NCBI GenBank assembly: GCA_021781815.1 | Contig: JAJXWB010000019.1 | Location: 1 to 64,000, forward strand | Length of the DNA: 64,000 bases | Direction: 5' to 3' | From: Pseudomonadota bacterium | GTDB lineage: Bacteria > Pseudomonadota > Alphaproteobacteria > Rhizobiales > Beijerinckiaceae | Shown here: positions 28,528-37,538 of the stretch, piece by piece | Layout of the letters: each line of letters opens with the position of its first letter | Position numbering within the stretch: the stretch's first letter is position 1 | Position numbers and translations under genes: made by a program | Notes under the pieces: model-generated | The model's database searches: none | The model's input: the letters and a program-made list of their open reading frames with translations, nothing else | Told to the model about the DNA's origin: nothing

Positions 28528-31500
28528 TCAGTGCGCCTGCGGCGGTCCGAGCGGCTTGCCGTCGTCGCGAAGGAACACGTAGATGGCCGGAATGACCAGG
28601 ATCGTCAGCGCCGTCGACGAGATCAACCCGAACACCATCGAAATCGCCAGCCCCTGAAAGATCGGATCGGTCAGGATGAAGGCGGCGCCGATCACCGCGG
28701 CGGCGGCGGTCAGGAAGATCGGCTTGAAGCGTGTCGCGCCCGCGTCGATGAGCGCGCGGCGCAGCGGGACGCCGTCGGCCTGCCGATTGCGGATGAAGTC
28801 CACCAGCAGGATCGAATTGCGCACGATAATGCCGGCGAGCGCGATGAACCCGATCATCGACGTCGCGGTGAACGCCGCGCCGAGCATCCAGTGGCCCAGC
28901 AGAATGCCGATCAGAGTCAACGGCACGGGCACAAGTATCACGAGTGGCAACTTGAACGAACCGAACTGGCCGACCACGAGCAGATAAATGCCGAGAATCG
29001 CGACCATGAACGCCGCGCCCATGTCGCGGAACGTGACATAGGTCACCTCCCACTCGCCGTCCCATAGCAGGGTCGGCTCGGAATCGTTGACGGGCTGGCC
29101 ATGATATTTGATCTTTGGCGGTCCACCCGGCCCGAAATCGATCTTCGCGATTTCGTCGTTCACAGCGAAGATGCCGTACACGGGCGCTTCAAACCGGCCG
29201 GCGACCTCCGCCGTGACCATTTCCGCATAGCGGCCGTTATGCCGGAAGATCGGGTAGGACGCCTGCTCGATCTTCGCCCGCACGACGTCGCCGAGTTCGA
29301 CATTCGCGCCCTGCCGAGGCGTGCCGCCCGCCGGAAGCGGCGTCGTCAGAAGCTTTTCGCCCGGCGTCAGCGACGCGCGTGGAATCGCTACGGTAATGTC
29401 GACCGGCTTTTCGCCGTCGCCGCGCTGGGAGAAGCCGATCTTCACGCCGCCAAGCAATGCGCCGATCGTGTCATAGACGGCCTGCTCCTGAACGCCGTGA
29501 AATTCGAGCGATTCCTGGTCGATCGAATAGCGCAGGCGCTCATTCGGAATTCCGTAGCTGTCGTCCGCATCGACAACGAAATCGACGGCTTCAAAAGCGC
29601 GTCGCACCTTGGCCGCCAGATCGCGGCGGGCCTGCGGATCAGGTCCGTAGATTTCCGCCAGCAGCGTCGAAAGGACGGGCGGTCCGGGTGGGACTTCGAC
29701 GACCTTGATCGACCCGTGCGGCGGCAAAGGCAGATCGGACAGACGTTTGCGAACGTCGAGCGCGATGGCGTGACTGGCCCGGCTTCGCTCGCCTTTTGGC
29801 GTCAGGTTGACGGCGAGGTCGCCCTCCTCCGGCGTGGAACGCAGGTAATAGTGGCGCACGAGGCCGTTGAAGTTGAAAGGCGCCGACGCGCCCGCATAGG
29901 CCTGGATCGACGTCAGTTCCGGCAAGTCCTTCAGCCGCTCCGCCGCTGCATGCAGGGTTCGCTCTGTTTCCTCGAGCGAGGCGCCGCGTGGCAGATCGAG
30001 CATGACCTGCAACTCCGACTTGTTGTCGAACGGCAGCAATTTGACCCGAACGCTCTTGGTATAGAAAAGCACCATCGAGGCGAGCGTCAGTCCGCCAACG
30101 ATCATCAGAAACACCTTCGAGCGTTTGCGTCCTTCGAGCAGCCATTCCGCCACGCGCGTGTAGGCGCGTCCCATTGCGCCCGGATCGCCGTGGTCGTGAC
30201 CGCCCGCCGCGCCGTCGCTCTCGAATCGCTTGCGTGCGATTTTCAGGAGCAGCCACGGCGTTATGATGACCGCGACAAAAAACGAAAACAGCATCGCCAT
30301 GGAGGCGTTAGCGGGAATCGGGCTCATGTAGGGGCCCATCATGCCGCTGACGAACATCATTGGCAGCAATGCCGCGACGATGGTGAGCGTCGCGACGATG
30401 GTCGGATTACCGACCTCGGCGACGCCTTCAATCGCTGTTTCGACAAGGCCGCGGTCGCCGCGCATGTTCCAGTGCCGTACGATGTTCTCGACGACGACGA
30501 TGGCGTCGTCGACGAGAATGCCGATCGAGAAGATCAACGCGAAAAGACTGACGCGGTTGATCGTGTAGCCCATCAGCCACGACGCGAACAAGGTGAGCAG
30601 GATCGTCGTCGGAATGATGACGAGAACCACAACGCCCTCGCGCCAGCCAATCGTCAATGTGATGAGTATCACGATCGACACCGTCGCCAGCGCGAGATGG
30701 AAGAGCAGTTCGTTCGCTTTTTCTGTCGCGGTCTCGCCGTAGTTGCGAACGACCTCGACCTGAAGATCCGCCGGCACGATGCGCCCGCTTACAGTCTGGA
30801 GCCGTTCGAGAATATCGTGGGCGACCACGACTGCGTTGGATCCCTTGCGCTTGGCGAGCGCCAGGCTGACGCTCGGCCGCACGTCCAGCCCGCCGCTGGC
30901 GTTGGGCGTCATGGTCCAAGCGCGCCGGTCCAGTTCCGCCTCGCCGACCTTCACATCGGCCACGTCCTTCAGATAGACGGGGCGTCCGTCGCGCGTCGTA
31001 AGAAGCAGAAGACCGATATCCGGCACGCCGCGCAGGGTCTGGCCGGCGACGACCGGATAGGACCGATTATTCTGGCGCAGGGCGCCGGCCTGGAACGACC
31101 TGTTGGCGTTGGTTACCTTTTCGACCACCTGCGCCAGAGTCATGCCGAATTCGGCGAGACGATCCGGATCCGGCTCGACTCGAATCTGGCTTGGCGAACC
31201 GCCGACGATATAGGTCGCGCCAATGTTTTCGACCTTGGTCAGATCGTGCTGGAGATCCTCGGCAACGCGGTAGAGGCCGTTGTCCGTCCAGCGCGCAGCC
31301 GCTTCCGGCTTGGCCGCAAGCGTGAGCACGACGGTCGCGACATCGTCGATGCCCCGCCCTATGATCGACGGTTCGACCAGCCCCTTCGGCAGTTCGCCGA
31401 TGTGGGCCCGGATTTTTTCGTGCACGCGCAGGATTGCCGTGTCCTCGTCGGTGCCGACGTAGAACCGCGCGGTGACAACGACATTGTCGTCCATCGTCTG

Positions 31501-31764
31501 CGAATAGACATGCTCGACGCCATTGATGCCCTTGACGATGTCTTCCAGCGGACGCGTCACAAGCTCCACCGCGTCGCTCGCCTTGTAGCCGTTGGCGGGC
31601 ACGATGATGTCCACCATCGGCACACTGATCTGCGGTTCTTCCTCACGCGGGAGCGCGACGAGCGCGATCACGCCGACGATCAACGCGGCGATCAGAAGCA
31701 AGGGAGTCAGCGGCGACGTGATAAAGGCGCGCGTCAGCCGCCCGGAGATGCCCAGATCGCTCAT
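28528..31764 (-). CDS. RND efflux transporter, inner-membrane permease
   Basis: Proton-driven pump of 1078 aa with 12 predicted helices: one near the N-terminus (LLLIAALIVGVIALVAL), five clustered at about 350-500, one near 560 and five at the C-terminus. The proton-relay region reads LFALIFSIGILVDDAIVVVENIVRH, with the paired Asp of the HAE-type RND fold. Two large periplasmic loops carry pore-domain sequences such as EVTYVTFRDMG. Its ATG overlaps the adaptor gene's stop by 4 nt. No outer-membrane factor is encoded nearby. Substrate class is not predictable, but the neighbouring persulfide-type regulator suggests a sulfur-linked role. Confidence 0.93.
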   Translation of the reverse strand: MSDLGISGRLTRAFITSPLTPLLLIAALIVGVIALVALPREEEPQISVPMVDIIVPANGYKASDAVELVTRPLEDIVKGINGVEHVYSQTMDDNVVVTARFYVGTDEDTAILRVHEKIRAHIGELPKGLVEPSIIGRGIDDVATVVLTLAAKPEAAARWTDNGLYRVAEDLQHDLTKVENIGATYIVGGSPSQIRVEPDPDRLAEFGMTLAQVVEKVTNANRSFQAGALRQNNRSYPVVAGQTLRGVPDIGLLLLTTRDGRPVYLKDVADVKVGEAELDRRAWTMTPNASGGLDVRPSVSLALAKRKGSNAVVVAHDILERLQTVSGRIVPADLQVEVVRNYGETATEKANELLFHLALATVSIVILITLTIGWREGVVVLVIIPTTILLTLFASWLMGYTINRVSLFALIFSIGILVDDAIVVVENIVRHWNMRGDRGLVETAIEGVAEVGNPTIVATLTIVAALLPMMFVSGMMGPYMSPIPANASMAMLFSFFVAVIITPWLLLKIARKRFESDGAAGGHDHGDPGAMGRAYTRVAEWLLEGRKRSKVFLMIVGGLTLASMVLFYTKSVRVKLLPFDNKSELQVMLDLPRGASLEETERTLHAAAERLKDLPELTSIQAYAGASAPFNFNGLVRHYYLRSTPEEGDLAVNLTPKGERSRASHAIALDVRKRLSDLPLPPHGSIKVVEVPPGPPVLSTLLAEIYGPDPQARRDLAAKVRRAFEAVDFVVDADDSYGIPNERLRYSIDQESLEFHGVQEQAVYDTIGALLGGVKIGFSQRGDGEKPVDITVAIPRASLTPGEKLLTTPLPAGGTPRQGANVELGDVVRAKIEQASYPIFRHNGRYAEMVTAEVAGRFEAPVYGIFAVNDEIAKIDFGPGGPPKIKYHGQPVNDSEPTLLWDGEWEVTYVTFRDMGAAFMVAILGIYLLVVGQFGSFKLPLVILVPVPLTLIGILLGHWMLGAAFTATSMIGFIALAGIIVRNSILLVDFIRNRQADGVPLRRALIDAGATRFKPIFLTAAAAVIGAAFILTDPIFQGLAISMVFGLISSTALTILVIPAIYVFLRDDGKPLGPPQAH

Positions 31765-32717
31765 GGCGTCAGCACCACGTCGCCGACGCGCAGGCCCGCC
31801 AGGATCTCGACGCCGTCCGGGCCGCTGTCGCCGGGCTGCACGACGACTTCGTCGCCACTTTTCAGCCGGACAAACTTGACGCCCGCCCGCTGGTAAACGG
31901 CTGCGGCCGGCACGATCATGGTCGTGCGCTTGCCTGTCGACACATAGACGCGGGTCAGCTCGCCGACGAAATAGTCGCCGAGGCCGGGCACGTCGACGTC
32001 GGCGATCACGCGCCCGCCGACGATCTCGGGATAAACGAGCCGAACGACGCCGGTCTGCGCGAAACCGCCCACGTCGCCACGCGCCGCCATGGCCACCTTG
32101 TCGCCGGCGCGCATGAATTGCGCGTGGCGTTCGGGCAGTTGCAGACGCAGGATATATTGGTCCGCCGCAATGGTCGCGACAGTCTCGCCGGGCATGAGGA
32201 CGCGGCCGGAGGAGACGGGAACGGTCAGCACGCGGCCGGCGCCCGGCGCCAGCACGGCGCCTTCCGCCGTCTGCTGAACGATCACGTCGCGGTCCGATCG
32301 CATCGCGGCAAGATTGCGATCGGCGACGTCAAGCGCCGTGCGGGCCTGATCATACTGGGTTTGAGTCGTGACGCCGCGCCGCATCAGTTCGGAGGCGCGA
32401 TCAAAATCGAGCTTGGCCTGGTCGCGCTGGGCCTGCTGCGACTTGATGCGCGAATCGAGCGCCTGCAACTGCAGGGCGAGCTTCTGATCTACGACCCGCG
32501 CGATCTCGGCGCCGCCCTGCACGAGATCGCCTTCCTTCACGGAGAGTGCGACAATCGTGCCGCCGATGCGTGCGCGGGCGACAAGTTGATGAACCGGCTC
32601 CACGGTCGCGATCACCGCCTTGCGGTCGTCCACTTCCGTCTGCTTCACTGTAAACTCGCCCGCGATCGCGCCTCGCGCGAAAACCGCAAGCAGCGGCAGC
32701 ACCCACAAGACCTTCAT
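31761..32717 (-). CDS. RND periplasmic adaptor (membrane fusion protein)
   Basis: Adaptor of 318 aa with signal peptide MKVLWVLPLLAVFARGAIAG. It has the lipoyl half-motifs (GGTIVALSVKEGDLVQGGAEIARV and LAPGAGRVLTV) flanking a coiled-coil hairpin (LQALDSRIKSQQAQRDQAKLD onward), then beta-barrel segments. The ORF is open beyond 32717 but runs antisense to the arsR gene, so the ATG at 32717 behind GAGGTGGGGAC is chosen. It starts 57 bp from the divergent arsR start, and both share one regulatory region. Confidence 0.92.
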   Translation of the reverse strand: MKVLWVLPLLAVFARGAIAGEFTVKQTEVDDRKAVIATVEPVHQLVARARIGGTIVALSVKEGDLVQGGAEIARVVDQKLALQLQALDSRIKSQQAQRDQAKLDFDRASELMRRGVTTQTQYDQARTALDVADRNLAAMRSDRDVIVQQTAEGAVLAPGAGRVLTVPVSSGRVLMPGETVATIAADQYILRLQLPERHAQFMRAGDKVAMAARGDVGGFAQTGVVRLVYPEIVGGRVIADVDVPGLGDYFVGELTRVYVSTGKRTTMIVPAAAVYQRAGVKFVRLKSGDEVVVQPGDSGPDGVEILAGLRVGDVVLTP

Positions 32718-32763
32718 GTCCCCACCTCGCAATTCCAGCTTGACATATTTATCGTTATATTCG

Positions 32764-32777
32764 CATATTGCAATATG
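32764..32777. promoter_or_regulatory. AT-rich palindromic operator at the arsR start
   Basis: The perfect 14-bp palindrome CATATTGCAATATG includes the arsR start codon. A degenerate AT-rich copy (ATATTTATCGTTATATTC) lies just upstream. Both occupy the 57-bp divergent region between the regulator and the adaptor gene. AT-rich dyads of this kind are typical ArsR/BigR targets, so autoregulation and control of the pump are likely. Confidence 0.65.
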
Positions 32778-33113
32778 AAAGTTGAAGACCTCGCCGCGCA
32801 AGCTTCGGAGGCTGAAACGTTGCTGAAGGCGCTCGCCAACCGCAGCCGGCTGATGATTCTGTGTGATCTTTACGCTGGCGAACGATCTGTCAACGAACTC
32901 TGCGCGGCGCTCGACGTCAGTCAGCCTACGCTGTCCCAGCACCTCGCCCGGCTACGCGCGGACGGGTTGGTGCGGACACGACGCGACGCTCAGAAGGTCT
33001 GGTATTCGCTGGCGGGCGTGAAGGTCGAGCGCGTGATCGGCCTTCTGCACGAGATGTTTTGCGCCAGCGATTGCACGCTCCCTGCACCTGAAACGAAGAG
33101 GAAGTACATATGA
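32775..33113 (+). CDS. ArsR-family regulator, BigR/SqrR-like
   Basis: Winged-helix repressor of 112 aa with recognition helix VSQPTLSQHLARLRADGLV and wing TRRDAQKVWYSL. Two cysteines stand where the dithiol persulfide sensors BigR and SqrR have theirs: LMILCDLYAGERSV in helix 2 and LHEMFCASDC in the last helix; extra cysteines follow. The next gene is a DUF2892 membrane protein, a common partner of BigR. These facts suggest sensing of sulfide or persulfide with derepression of the divergent pump. A metal or oxidant sensor is the alternative. Confidence 0.85.
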   Translation: MKVEDLAAQASEAETLLKALANRSRLMILCDLYAGERSVNELCAALDVSQPTLSQHLARLRADGLVRTRRDAQKVWYSLAGVKVERVIGLLHEMFCASDCTLPAPETKRKYI

Positions 33114-33313
33114 ACGTAGATTCGATCGTCATGCGTTTCGCCGGCGTCATGATCCTGGCTTCGCTGGCTCTTGCTCACTGGCATTCTCCGAACTGGCTGT
33201 GGTTCACAGCCTTCGTCGGCGCGAACATGCTTCAGGCCTCCTTCACCGGCTTCTGCCCGCTGGCGATGATCCTGAAGCGCGTCGGCCTCAAGCCCGGCTG
33301 CGCCTTTCAATAA
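33110..33313 (+). CDS. DUF2892 (YgaP-type) small membrane protein
   Basis: 67-aa protein with two hydrophobic helices (FAGVMILASLALAHW and WLWFTAFVGANMLQASF) and a conserved TGFCPLAMILKRVGLKPGC end with two cysteines. DUF2892 corresponds to the membrane part of YgaP-like rhodanese proteins. Its ATG overlaps the arsR stop by 4 nt, so the two are translationally coupled. A role in sulfur-species handling at the inner membrane is inferred. Confidence 0.85.
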   Translation: MNVDSIVMRFAGVMILASLALAHWHSPNWLWFTAFVGANMLQASFTGFCPLAMILKRVGLKPGCAFQ

Positions 33314-33317
33314 AGGT

Positions 33318-34667
33318 TCAGCGCCGCCCCCACGGCGTCAGCCAGATGGTCGCCGCGGTCGTTAGACCGTAGGCGACCATCGACAACGCAACGACGACGA
33401 ACATCGTCCACTGCGGCGCGCCGCGCGCGGCGAGCCACCATCCGCCAGCGATGACGACGGCCAGACGCACCGTGCCCGCAAATACGGGACCGAGAACCCT
33501 GCCCGCTCCCTGCGACGCAAAATACAGGCAAAGGCCGAGGCCATAGAAGGCGTAGGCGAGCCCCGACCAGACGAGATAGACGCGCGCCGATTCGAGCACG
33601 GCCGGATCGCCGGTGAACATGCGTGACCACAGGGCCGGACAGGCTGCAAAAAACAGCCCCACGGCGCCAAGCATGGCGGCCGACGCGAGTCCCCCGGTCC
33701 AGGCGACCTTTCGCGCGCGTGGAACGTCATTGGCGCCGATCGCCATGCCGACCATTGGCACGCAGGCGACGCCTATGGCGAAGGAAATCGGGATAAGCAG
33801 AAATTCCAGCCGCGCGCCGATTCCGTAGCCGGCGAGAGCCGGGACGCCGAATTGTGCGACGAGGCGGGTCAAAACCAGCACCGTCGCCACGGACTGCAGC
33901 GGCGAGATGCAGGCGAGGCCCCCGACGCGCAATATGTCGCGAAACAGCGCCCCATCCAGCGCAGTCCCCGCCCAAGCAAGCTGGACCCGTGCGCGTCCAG
34001 ACATCAGGAACCACAGCAGAAATGCAGTCGCGGCGGTGAAACTCGCGACCTGCCCCATCGCCACGCCGCCCATGCCGAGGCGCGGAAATGGCCCAAGCCC
34101 CAGTCCAAAAGCGCCGCCGATCGTGATCTGCGCCGCAGCAGCGACGAAGATGGTCGTCGAGGGAACCCGCATGTTGCCAGCGCCGCGCACGATCGAGGCG
34201 AGCGTGTTGGCCATCCAGACGCCGACGATAGCGAAGGCGTAGACGCGCGCATAGGCGACGCCCTGCTCCAGGGCGGCGGCGCGCCCGCCCAGCACCGCAA
34301 ACAGCCTGGGGCCGAAAACAAGGATCAACGCGGCCATGCACAGACCTGCCGCGAGGCCGATGATTGCGGCGTGCATGGCCAGCGCATTGGCGCGCCGCAA
34401 ATCTCCGGCGCCGAGCGCGCGCGCGATCGACGATGAGACACCGCCGCCCATTGCGCCGCCGGACATCATCTGCTGCAGCATCACAATCGGAAAGACGAGC
34501 GCGAGACCGGCGAGCGCCGGGGTGCCGAGCGCGCCGACATAGGAGGTTTCCGCGATCGCAACGAGCGAAGTCGCGACCATGGCAGCCATGTTTGGCAGCG
34601 AAAGTCGAACCAGCGTGGGCAGGATGGGGCCGGTCAGAAGCGGATTTTGTTGCGCAGGCGCGAGCAT
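33318..34667 (-). CDS. MATE-family efflux transporter
   Basis: Na+/H+-coupled multidrug exporter of 449 aa with about 12 helices in two halves. Typical pieces: FPIVMLQQMMSGGAMGGGVSSSIARALGAGD near the N-terminus and its counterpart IPISFAIGVACVPMVGMAIGAND in the second half. The upstream frame to 34718 adds a non-hydrophobic tail, so the Met at 34667 is taken. It follows a marR gene on the same strand, with a motif shared by both upstream regions, and is convergent with the DUF2892 gene. Confidence 0.92.
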   Translation of the reverse strand: MLAPAQQNPLLTGPILPTLVRLSLPNMAAMVATSLVAIAETSYVGALGTPALAGLALVFPIVMLQQMMSGGAMGGGVSSSIARALGAGDLRRANALAMHAAIIGLAAGLCMAALILVFGPRLFAVLGGRAAALEQGVAYARVYAFAIVGVWMANTLASIVRGAGNMRVPSTTIFVAAAAQITIGGAFGLGLGPFPRLGMGGVAMGQVASFTAATAFLLWFLMSGRARVQLAWAGTALDGALFRDILRVGGLACISPLQSVATVLVLTRLVAQFGVPALAGYGIGARLEFLLIPISFAIGVACVPMVGMAIGANDVPRARKVAWTGGLASAAMLGAVGLFFAACPALWSRMFTGDPAVLESARVYLVWSGLAYAFYGLGLCLYFASQGAGRVLGPVFAGTVRLAVVIAGGWWLAARGAPQWTMFVVVALSMVAYGLTTAATIWLTPWGRR

Positions 34668-34687
34668 AACGACCTCATTCGTCCGGT

Positions 34688-34707
34688 TAGATGTATATGC
34701 ACATATT
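34688..34707 (-). promoter_or_regulatory. candidate MarR operator upstream of the MATE gene
   Basis: On the minus strand this reads TGCATATACATCTA, preceded by AATATG. A nearly identical sequence (TGCATATACAGCTA) lies at 35174-35196, upstream of the marR gene. Two matching AT-rich motifs in a GC-rich region, one before each gene, suggest binding sites for the MarR protein. Confidence 0.55.
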
Positions 34708-34718
34708 CGCCCGGCCAT

Positions 34719-35165
34719 TCAGGTGGACAGGCGGTCGAGCGTGCTGTCGAGCATGGCGTTGAGATCACGCATCCCGCTGGCGCCGAGCGCCTCCTCGATC
34801 TGCTTCTGCGCGGCGGACCAGCCGGCCATGGCGTTCTCGAGCGCTACGCGACCGGCCGGCGTCAGGCGCAGCTTGCGCGCGCGCCCGTCGGCGCGATCCG
34901 CCTCGCAAGCCACGAGGCCGCGGCGTTCGAGCAACCGCAGGCTCCGCGACAGCGTCGTGGCGTCCATGATCATCTTGTGCGCCAGTTCGCCCACGCCCGA
35001 CCCGGGCAGCGCACGCAATTGGGCGAGAACCCCAAACTGCGCGATGGTGAGTTCATAGGGCTCGAGATGATGGTCGTAGATCTGGGTCATGCGCCGGCTC
35101 GCCTTGCGCACGCGCGAGGCGGCGCAGACATTTGGCGGAGCAGCGGCGGGCGACGACGTAGCCAT
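34719..35165 (-). CDS. MarR-family transcriptional regulator
   Basis: 148-aa winged-helix repressor. It has the MarR core YELTIAQFGVLAQLRALPG, recognition helix DATTLSRSLRLLERRGLV and the wing ADRADGRARKLRLTPAG. It is transcribed just ahead of the MATE gene with a 51-bp gap and diverges from aroE. The matching AT-rich motifs in front of both genes point to repression of itself and the MATE pump, relieved by a small-molecule ligand. Confidence 0.9.
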   Translation of the reverse strand: MATSSPAAAPPNVCAASRVRKASRRMTQIYDHHLEPYELTIAQFGVLAQLRALPGSGVGELAHKMIMDATTLSRSLRLLERRGLVACEADRADGRARKLRLTPAGRVALENAMAGWSAAQKQIEEALGASGMRDLNAMLDSTLDRLST

Positions 35166-35173
35166 GCGCTACA

Positions 35174-35196
35174 TTACATGCATATACAGCTAGTTG
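35174..35196 (+). promoter_or_regulatory. candidate MarR operator upstream of marR
   Basis: Contains TGCATATACAGCTAG within 10-30 bp of the marR start. It matches the motif at 34688-34707 at 14 of 16 positions but in the opposite orientation. Confidence 0.55.
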
Positions 35197-35264
35197 CAAC
35201 TTCGACGGAAACGCGGTCAAAGGCGGGTGCGGCTGCGCTTCCAGCCGCAGGCTACCGAGGGGCC

Positions 35265-36104
35265 ATGTCGCTGCAGAAGTTCCACATCGCCGGCGTGATG
35301 GGGTGGCCGGTCATGCATTCGCGTTCGCCGCGGCTGCATAATCACTGGCTGGCGCACTATGGCCTGCATGGCGCCTATCTGCCGCTGGCGATCGAGCCCG
35401 GGCGGCTCGAAGCGGCGCTTCGCGCCCTGCCCGCGCTGAATTTTTCCGGTTGCAACGTGACCATTCCCCACAAAGAGGAGGTCGTCCGCATCGTCGACCG
35501 CGTAGACGCGGCGGCGCAGCGGATCGGCGCGGCCAATTGCGTGGTCGTCCAGCCGGACCGCTCGCTGACGGGATATAATTTCGACGCCTACGGCTTCATC
35601 GCCGCATTGCGCGAAGGCGCGCCGGGCTGGCGGGCGCAGAGCGGCCCCGCCGTCGTGATCGGCGCAGGCGGCGGCGCGCGCGCCATCGTGTTCGGCCTAA
35701 TCGAAGCGGGCGCGCCGGAGATCAGACTCGTCAACCGGAGGCTTGAACGCGCGCAGGCCCTGGCCGAAGATTTCGGATCGCCGGTTTCGGCCCATCCCTG
35801 GGACGCGCGCGCCGCGACGCTTGAAGGCGCCGCTCTCCTGGTCAACTCGACAAGCGGCGGCATGACCGGCCAACCGCCGCTCGATCTGCCGCTCGGCGGC
35901 TTGCCGCGCACGGCGGTCGTCTGCGACATCGTCTATGCGCCGCTGGAGACGCGATTGCTCGCCGAGGCGCGCGCGCGCGGCAATCCGGCAATTGACGGAC
36001 TGGGCATGCTGATTCATCAGGCCCGCCCGGCCTTCCGCGAATGGTTCGGAATTCTGCCGGAGGTCACGCCCGCCGTGCGGCGGATGATGGAGGCGACGCT
36101 TTAG
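35265..36104 (+). CDS. aroE: shikimate dehydrogenase
   Basis: NADP-dependent reduction of 3-dehydroshikimate in aromatic amino acid synthesis. The 279-aa protein begins FHIAGVMGWPVMHSRSPRLHN (substrate-binding Ser pair). It carries the catalytic Lys in GCNVTIPHKEEV, the conserved NFDAYGF, the cofactor loop VIGAGGGARAIVFGL, then NRRLERAQ and DGLGMLIHQA. The start at 35265 follows GAGGGG; the longer open frame upstream overlaps the divergent marR gene. Confidence 0.96.
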   Translation: MSLQKFHIAGVMGWPVMHSRSPRLHNHWLAHYGLHGAYLPLAIEPGRLEAALRALPALNFSGCNVTIPHKEEVVRIVDRVDAAAQRIGAANCVVVQPDRSLTGYNFDAYGFIAALREGAPGWRAQSGPAVVIGAGGGARAIVFGLIEAGAPEIRLVNRRLERAQALAEDFGSPVSAHPWDARAATLEGAALLVNSTSGGMTGQPPLDLPLGGLPRTAVVCDIVYAPLETRLLAEARARGNPAIDGLGMLIHQARPAFREWFGILPEVTPAVRRMMEATL

Positions 36105-36116
36105 CCGGCGCAGGGC

Positions 36117-36482
36117 TTATAGGCCCGGCGGCGTCCGCGCGATCACGCCGGTTTTCAGCGCGGCCGGCCGCTCCTCCCAGGGTATCAGCCCGTCGGCCGC
36201 TCGCCCGTAGATGCGCGCGGCGTCAAGAATGGCCGGGGCCGATTCGAGCGGGAAATCTCCGTAGAGGTAGGTCCATTTACCCTTGGCGGAAAAAGCGATC
36301 GTGACTGGACGCTTGCAGACGCTCAGGCATTCGACCGGAACGATCTCCACATCGGCGGCGGCGGCCGCGACGGACGCGATTTCGCGATAGAGGCGCGCGC
36401 CTGCGCGATCCTGCATCGGCTCTTTGGATTCGCCAGCCATACGGCATTTGGTGCAGACGAGAATTCTGGTCTTTTCAATCAT
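36117..36482 (-). CDS. DUF1636 protein, [2Fe-2S] thioredoxin-like, cobalamin-linked
   Basis: 121-aa protein with cysteines in ILVCTKCRMAG and VECLSVCKRPV, spaced as in [2Fe-2S] thioredoxin-like ferredoxins. DUF1636 genes are commonly found among cobalamin biosynthesis and cobalt-related genes. Here it is 8 bp downstream of cobD on the same strand. The annotated frame is the C-terminal part of a longer open frame that is otherwise antisense or shadow to cobD. Its exact role is unknown; electron donation or metal handling in corrin synthesis is inferred. Confidence 0.85.
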   Translation of the reverse strand: MIEKTRILVCTKCRMAGESKEPMQDRAGARLYREIASVAAAAADVEIVPVECLSVCKRPVTIAFSAKGKWTYLYGDFPLESAPAILDAARIYGRAADGLIPWEERPAALKTGVIARTPPGL

Positions 36483-36490
36483 GCGCGGCC

Positions 36491-37459
36491 TTATAGCAGC
36501 ATGACGGCGATCAATGCGAGAACAACGAATTGCAAAGCGAGCGCCCGGCGATAGAGCGCCAGCGCCCGTCCAACCGTCGCACGATCGACGCTTGCGCCGC
36601 CGTCGCCGAGCCAGACCCCGGCGACCTCGACGGCGCCATAGGCTCGCGGGCCGCCGAGCTGAACGCCGAGCGCGCCCGCCATGGCGGATTCTGGCCAGCC
36701 GGCGTTGGGCGAGGCGTGTTTTTCCGCATCGCGCCGCATGATCCGCCAGGCCTGCCGCGCTGAAGTCGTGCGGCCCAGCGCCGCCGCGGCGACGATCAGC
36801 ATCGCGGCAAGGCGCGCGGCCGGCCAGTTCGCGGCGTCGTCGATCTTCGCCGCAGCAAAACCGAAATCGCGATAGCGCGCGGACCTGTGGCCGATCATGC
36901 TGTCGGCCGTGTTGACCGCCTTGTAGACTGCCGCTCCCGGCAGGCCGAACGCTGCGAGCCAGACGGTCGGCGCGACAATTCCGTCGGAGAAATTTTCTGC
37001 AAGACTCTCGATTGCAGCGCGCGCGACGCCGGCGTCGTCCAGTCCCTCCACATTGCGTCCGACAATTTTTGCGACGGCGACGCGGCCTTCGTCCAGCGAG
37101 CGCCCAAGCGCGCGCGCCACGTCGGCAACATGGCGGTGCAGGCTGCGCTGCGCCAGCAATGTCGACGCACACAGCACGACAATCGCAAGGCCGACAAGCG
37201 ATTCGGCGCGCTGAGCGACCGCCCAGGCGACCGCCGCGACGACCAGCAGCAACGCGGCTACCAGACCAAAGCCGCGCGCACGGCGAGTCTCGGAGTCGAG
37301 TTCGGGCTTGTTGAGCGCTCGTTCGCCGCGATCTATCGCCCACCCGATCCACATCACGGGATGGCCTATTGTCCGGAACAGCCAGTCGGGATAGCCGACG
37401 AGCCCCTCAACGATCAGCGCCGCCAGCGCGATCACGACGGAATCGGGAAAAATCATCAA
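36491..37459 (-). CDS. cobD: adenosylcobinamide-phosphate synthase (CobD/CbiB)
   Basis: Membrane enzyme that attaches the aminopropanol arm to adenosylcobyric acid. 322 aa with several hydrophobic helices and the family signatures HPVMWIGWAIDRGERALN, IESLAENFSDGIVAPTVW, AVYKAVNTADSMIGH and SPNAGWPESAMAGALGVQLGGP. It is divergent from cobC across about 80 bp, which leaves no room for a cobalamin riboswitch. None is recognised. Confidence 0.95.
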   Translation of the reverse strand: MMIFPDSVVIALAALIVEGLVGYPDWLFRTIGHPVMWIGWAIDRGERALNKPELDSETRRARGFGLVAALLLVVAAVAWAVAQRAESLVGLAIVVLCASTLLAQRSLHRHVADVARALGRSLDEGRVAVAKIVGRNVEGLDDAGVARAAIESLAENFSDGIVAPTVWLAAFGLPGAAVYKAVNTADSMIGHRSARYRDFGFAAAKIDDAANWPAARLAAMLIVAAAALGRTTSARQAWRIMRRDAEKHASPNAGWPESAMAGALGVQLGGPRAYGAVEVAGVWLGDGGASVDRATVGRALALYRRALALQFVVLALIAVMLL

Positions 37460-37538
37460 CCCGCTGTAAACCGGGCAACGGCGGCGTCAAGTTTCGGGCG
37501 CGCCTGCGCTCCTGTATGCTGCGCCCCACAGGTGAAAT

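Noticed and set aside
29101-31896. 931-codon open frame on the plus strand opposite the RND pump
   Set aside because: Long antisense frames are common in GC-rich coding DNA. Its composition is Arg/His/Asp-rich with no domain, and the minus strand encodes an unmistakable RND protein.
37460-37538. Cobalamin riboswitch between cobD and cobC
   Set aside because: The 79-bp divergent gap is too short and has no B12-box-like sequence.
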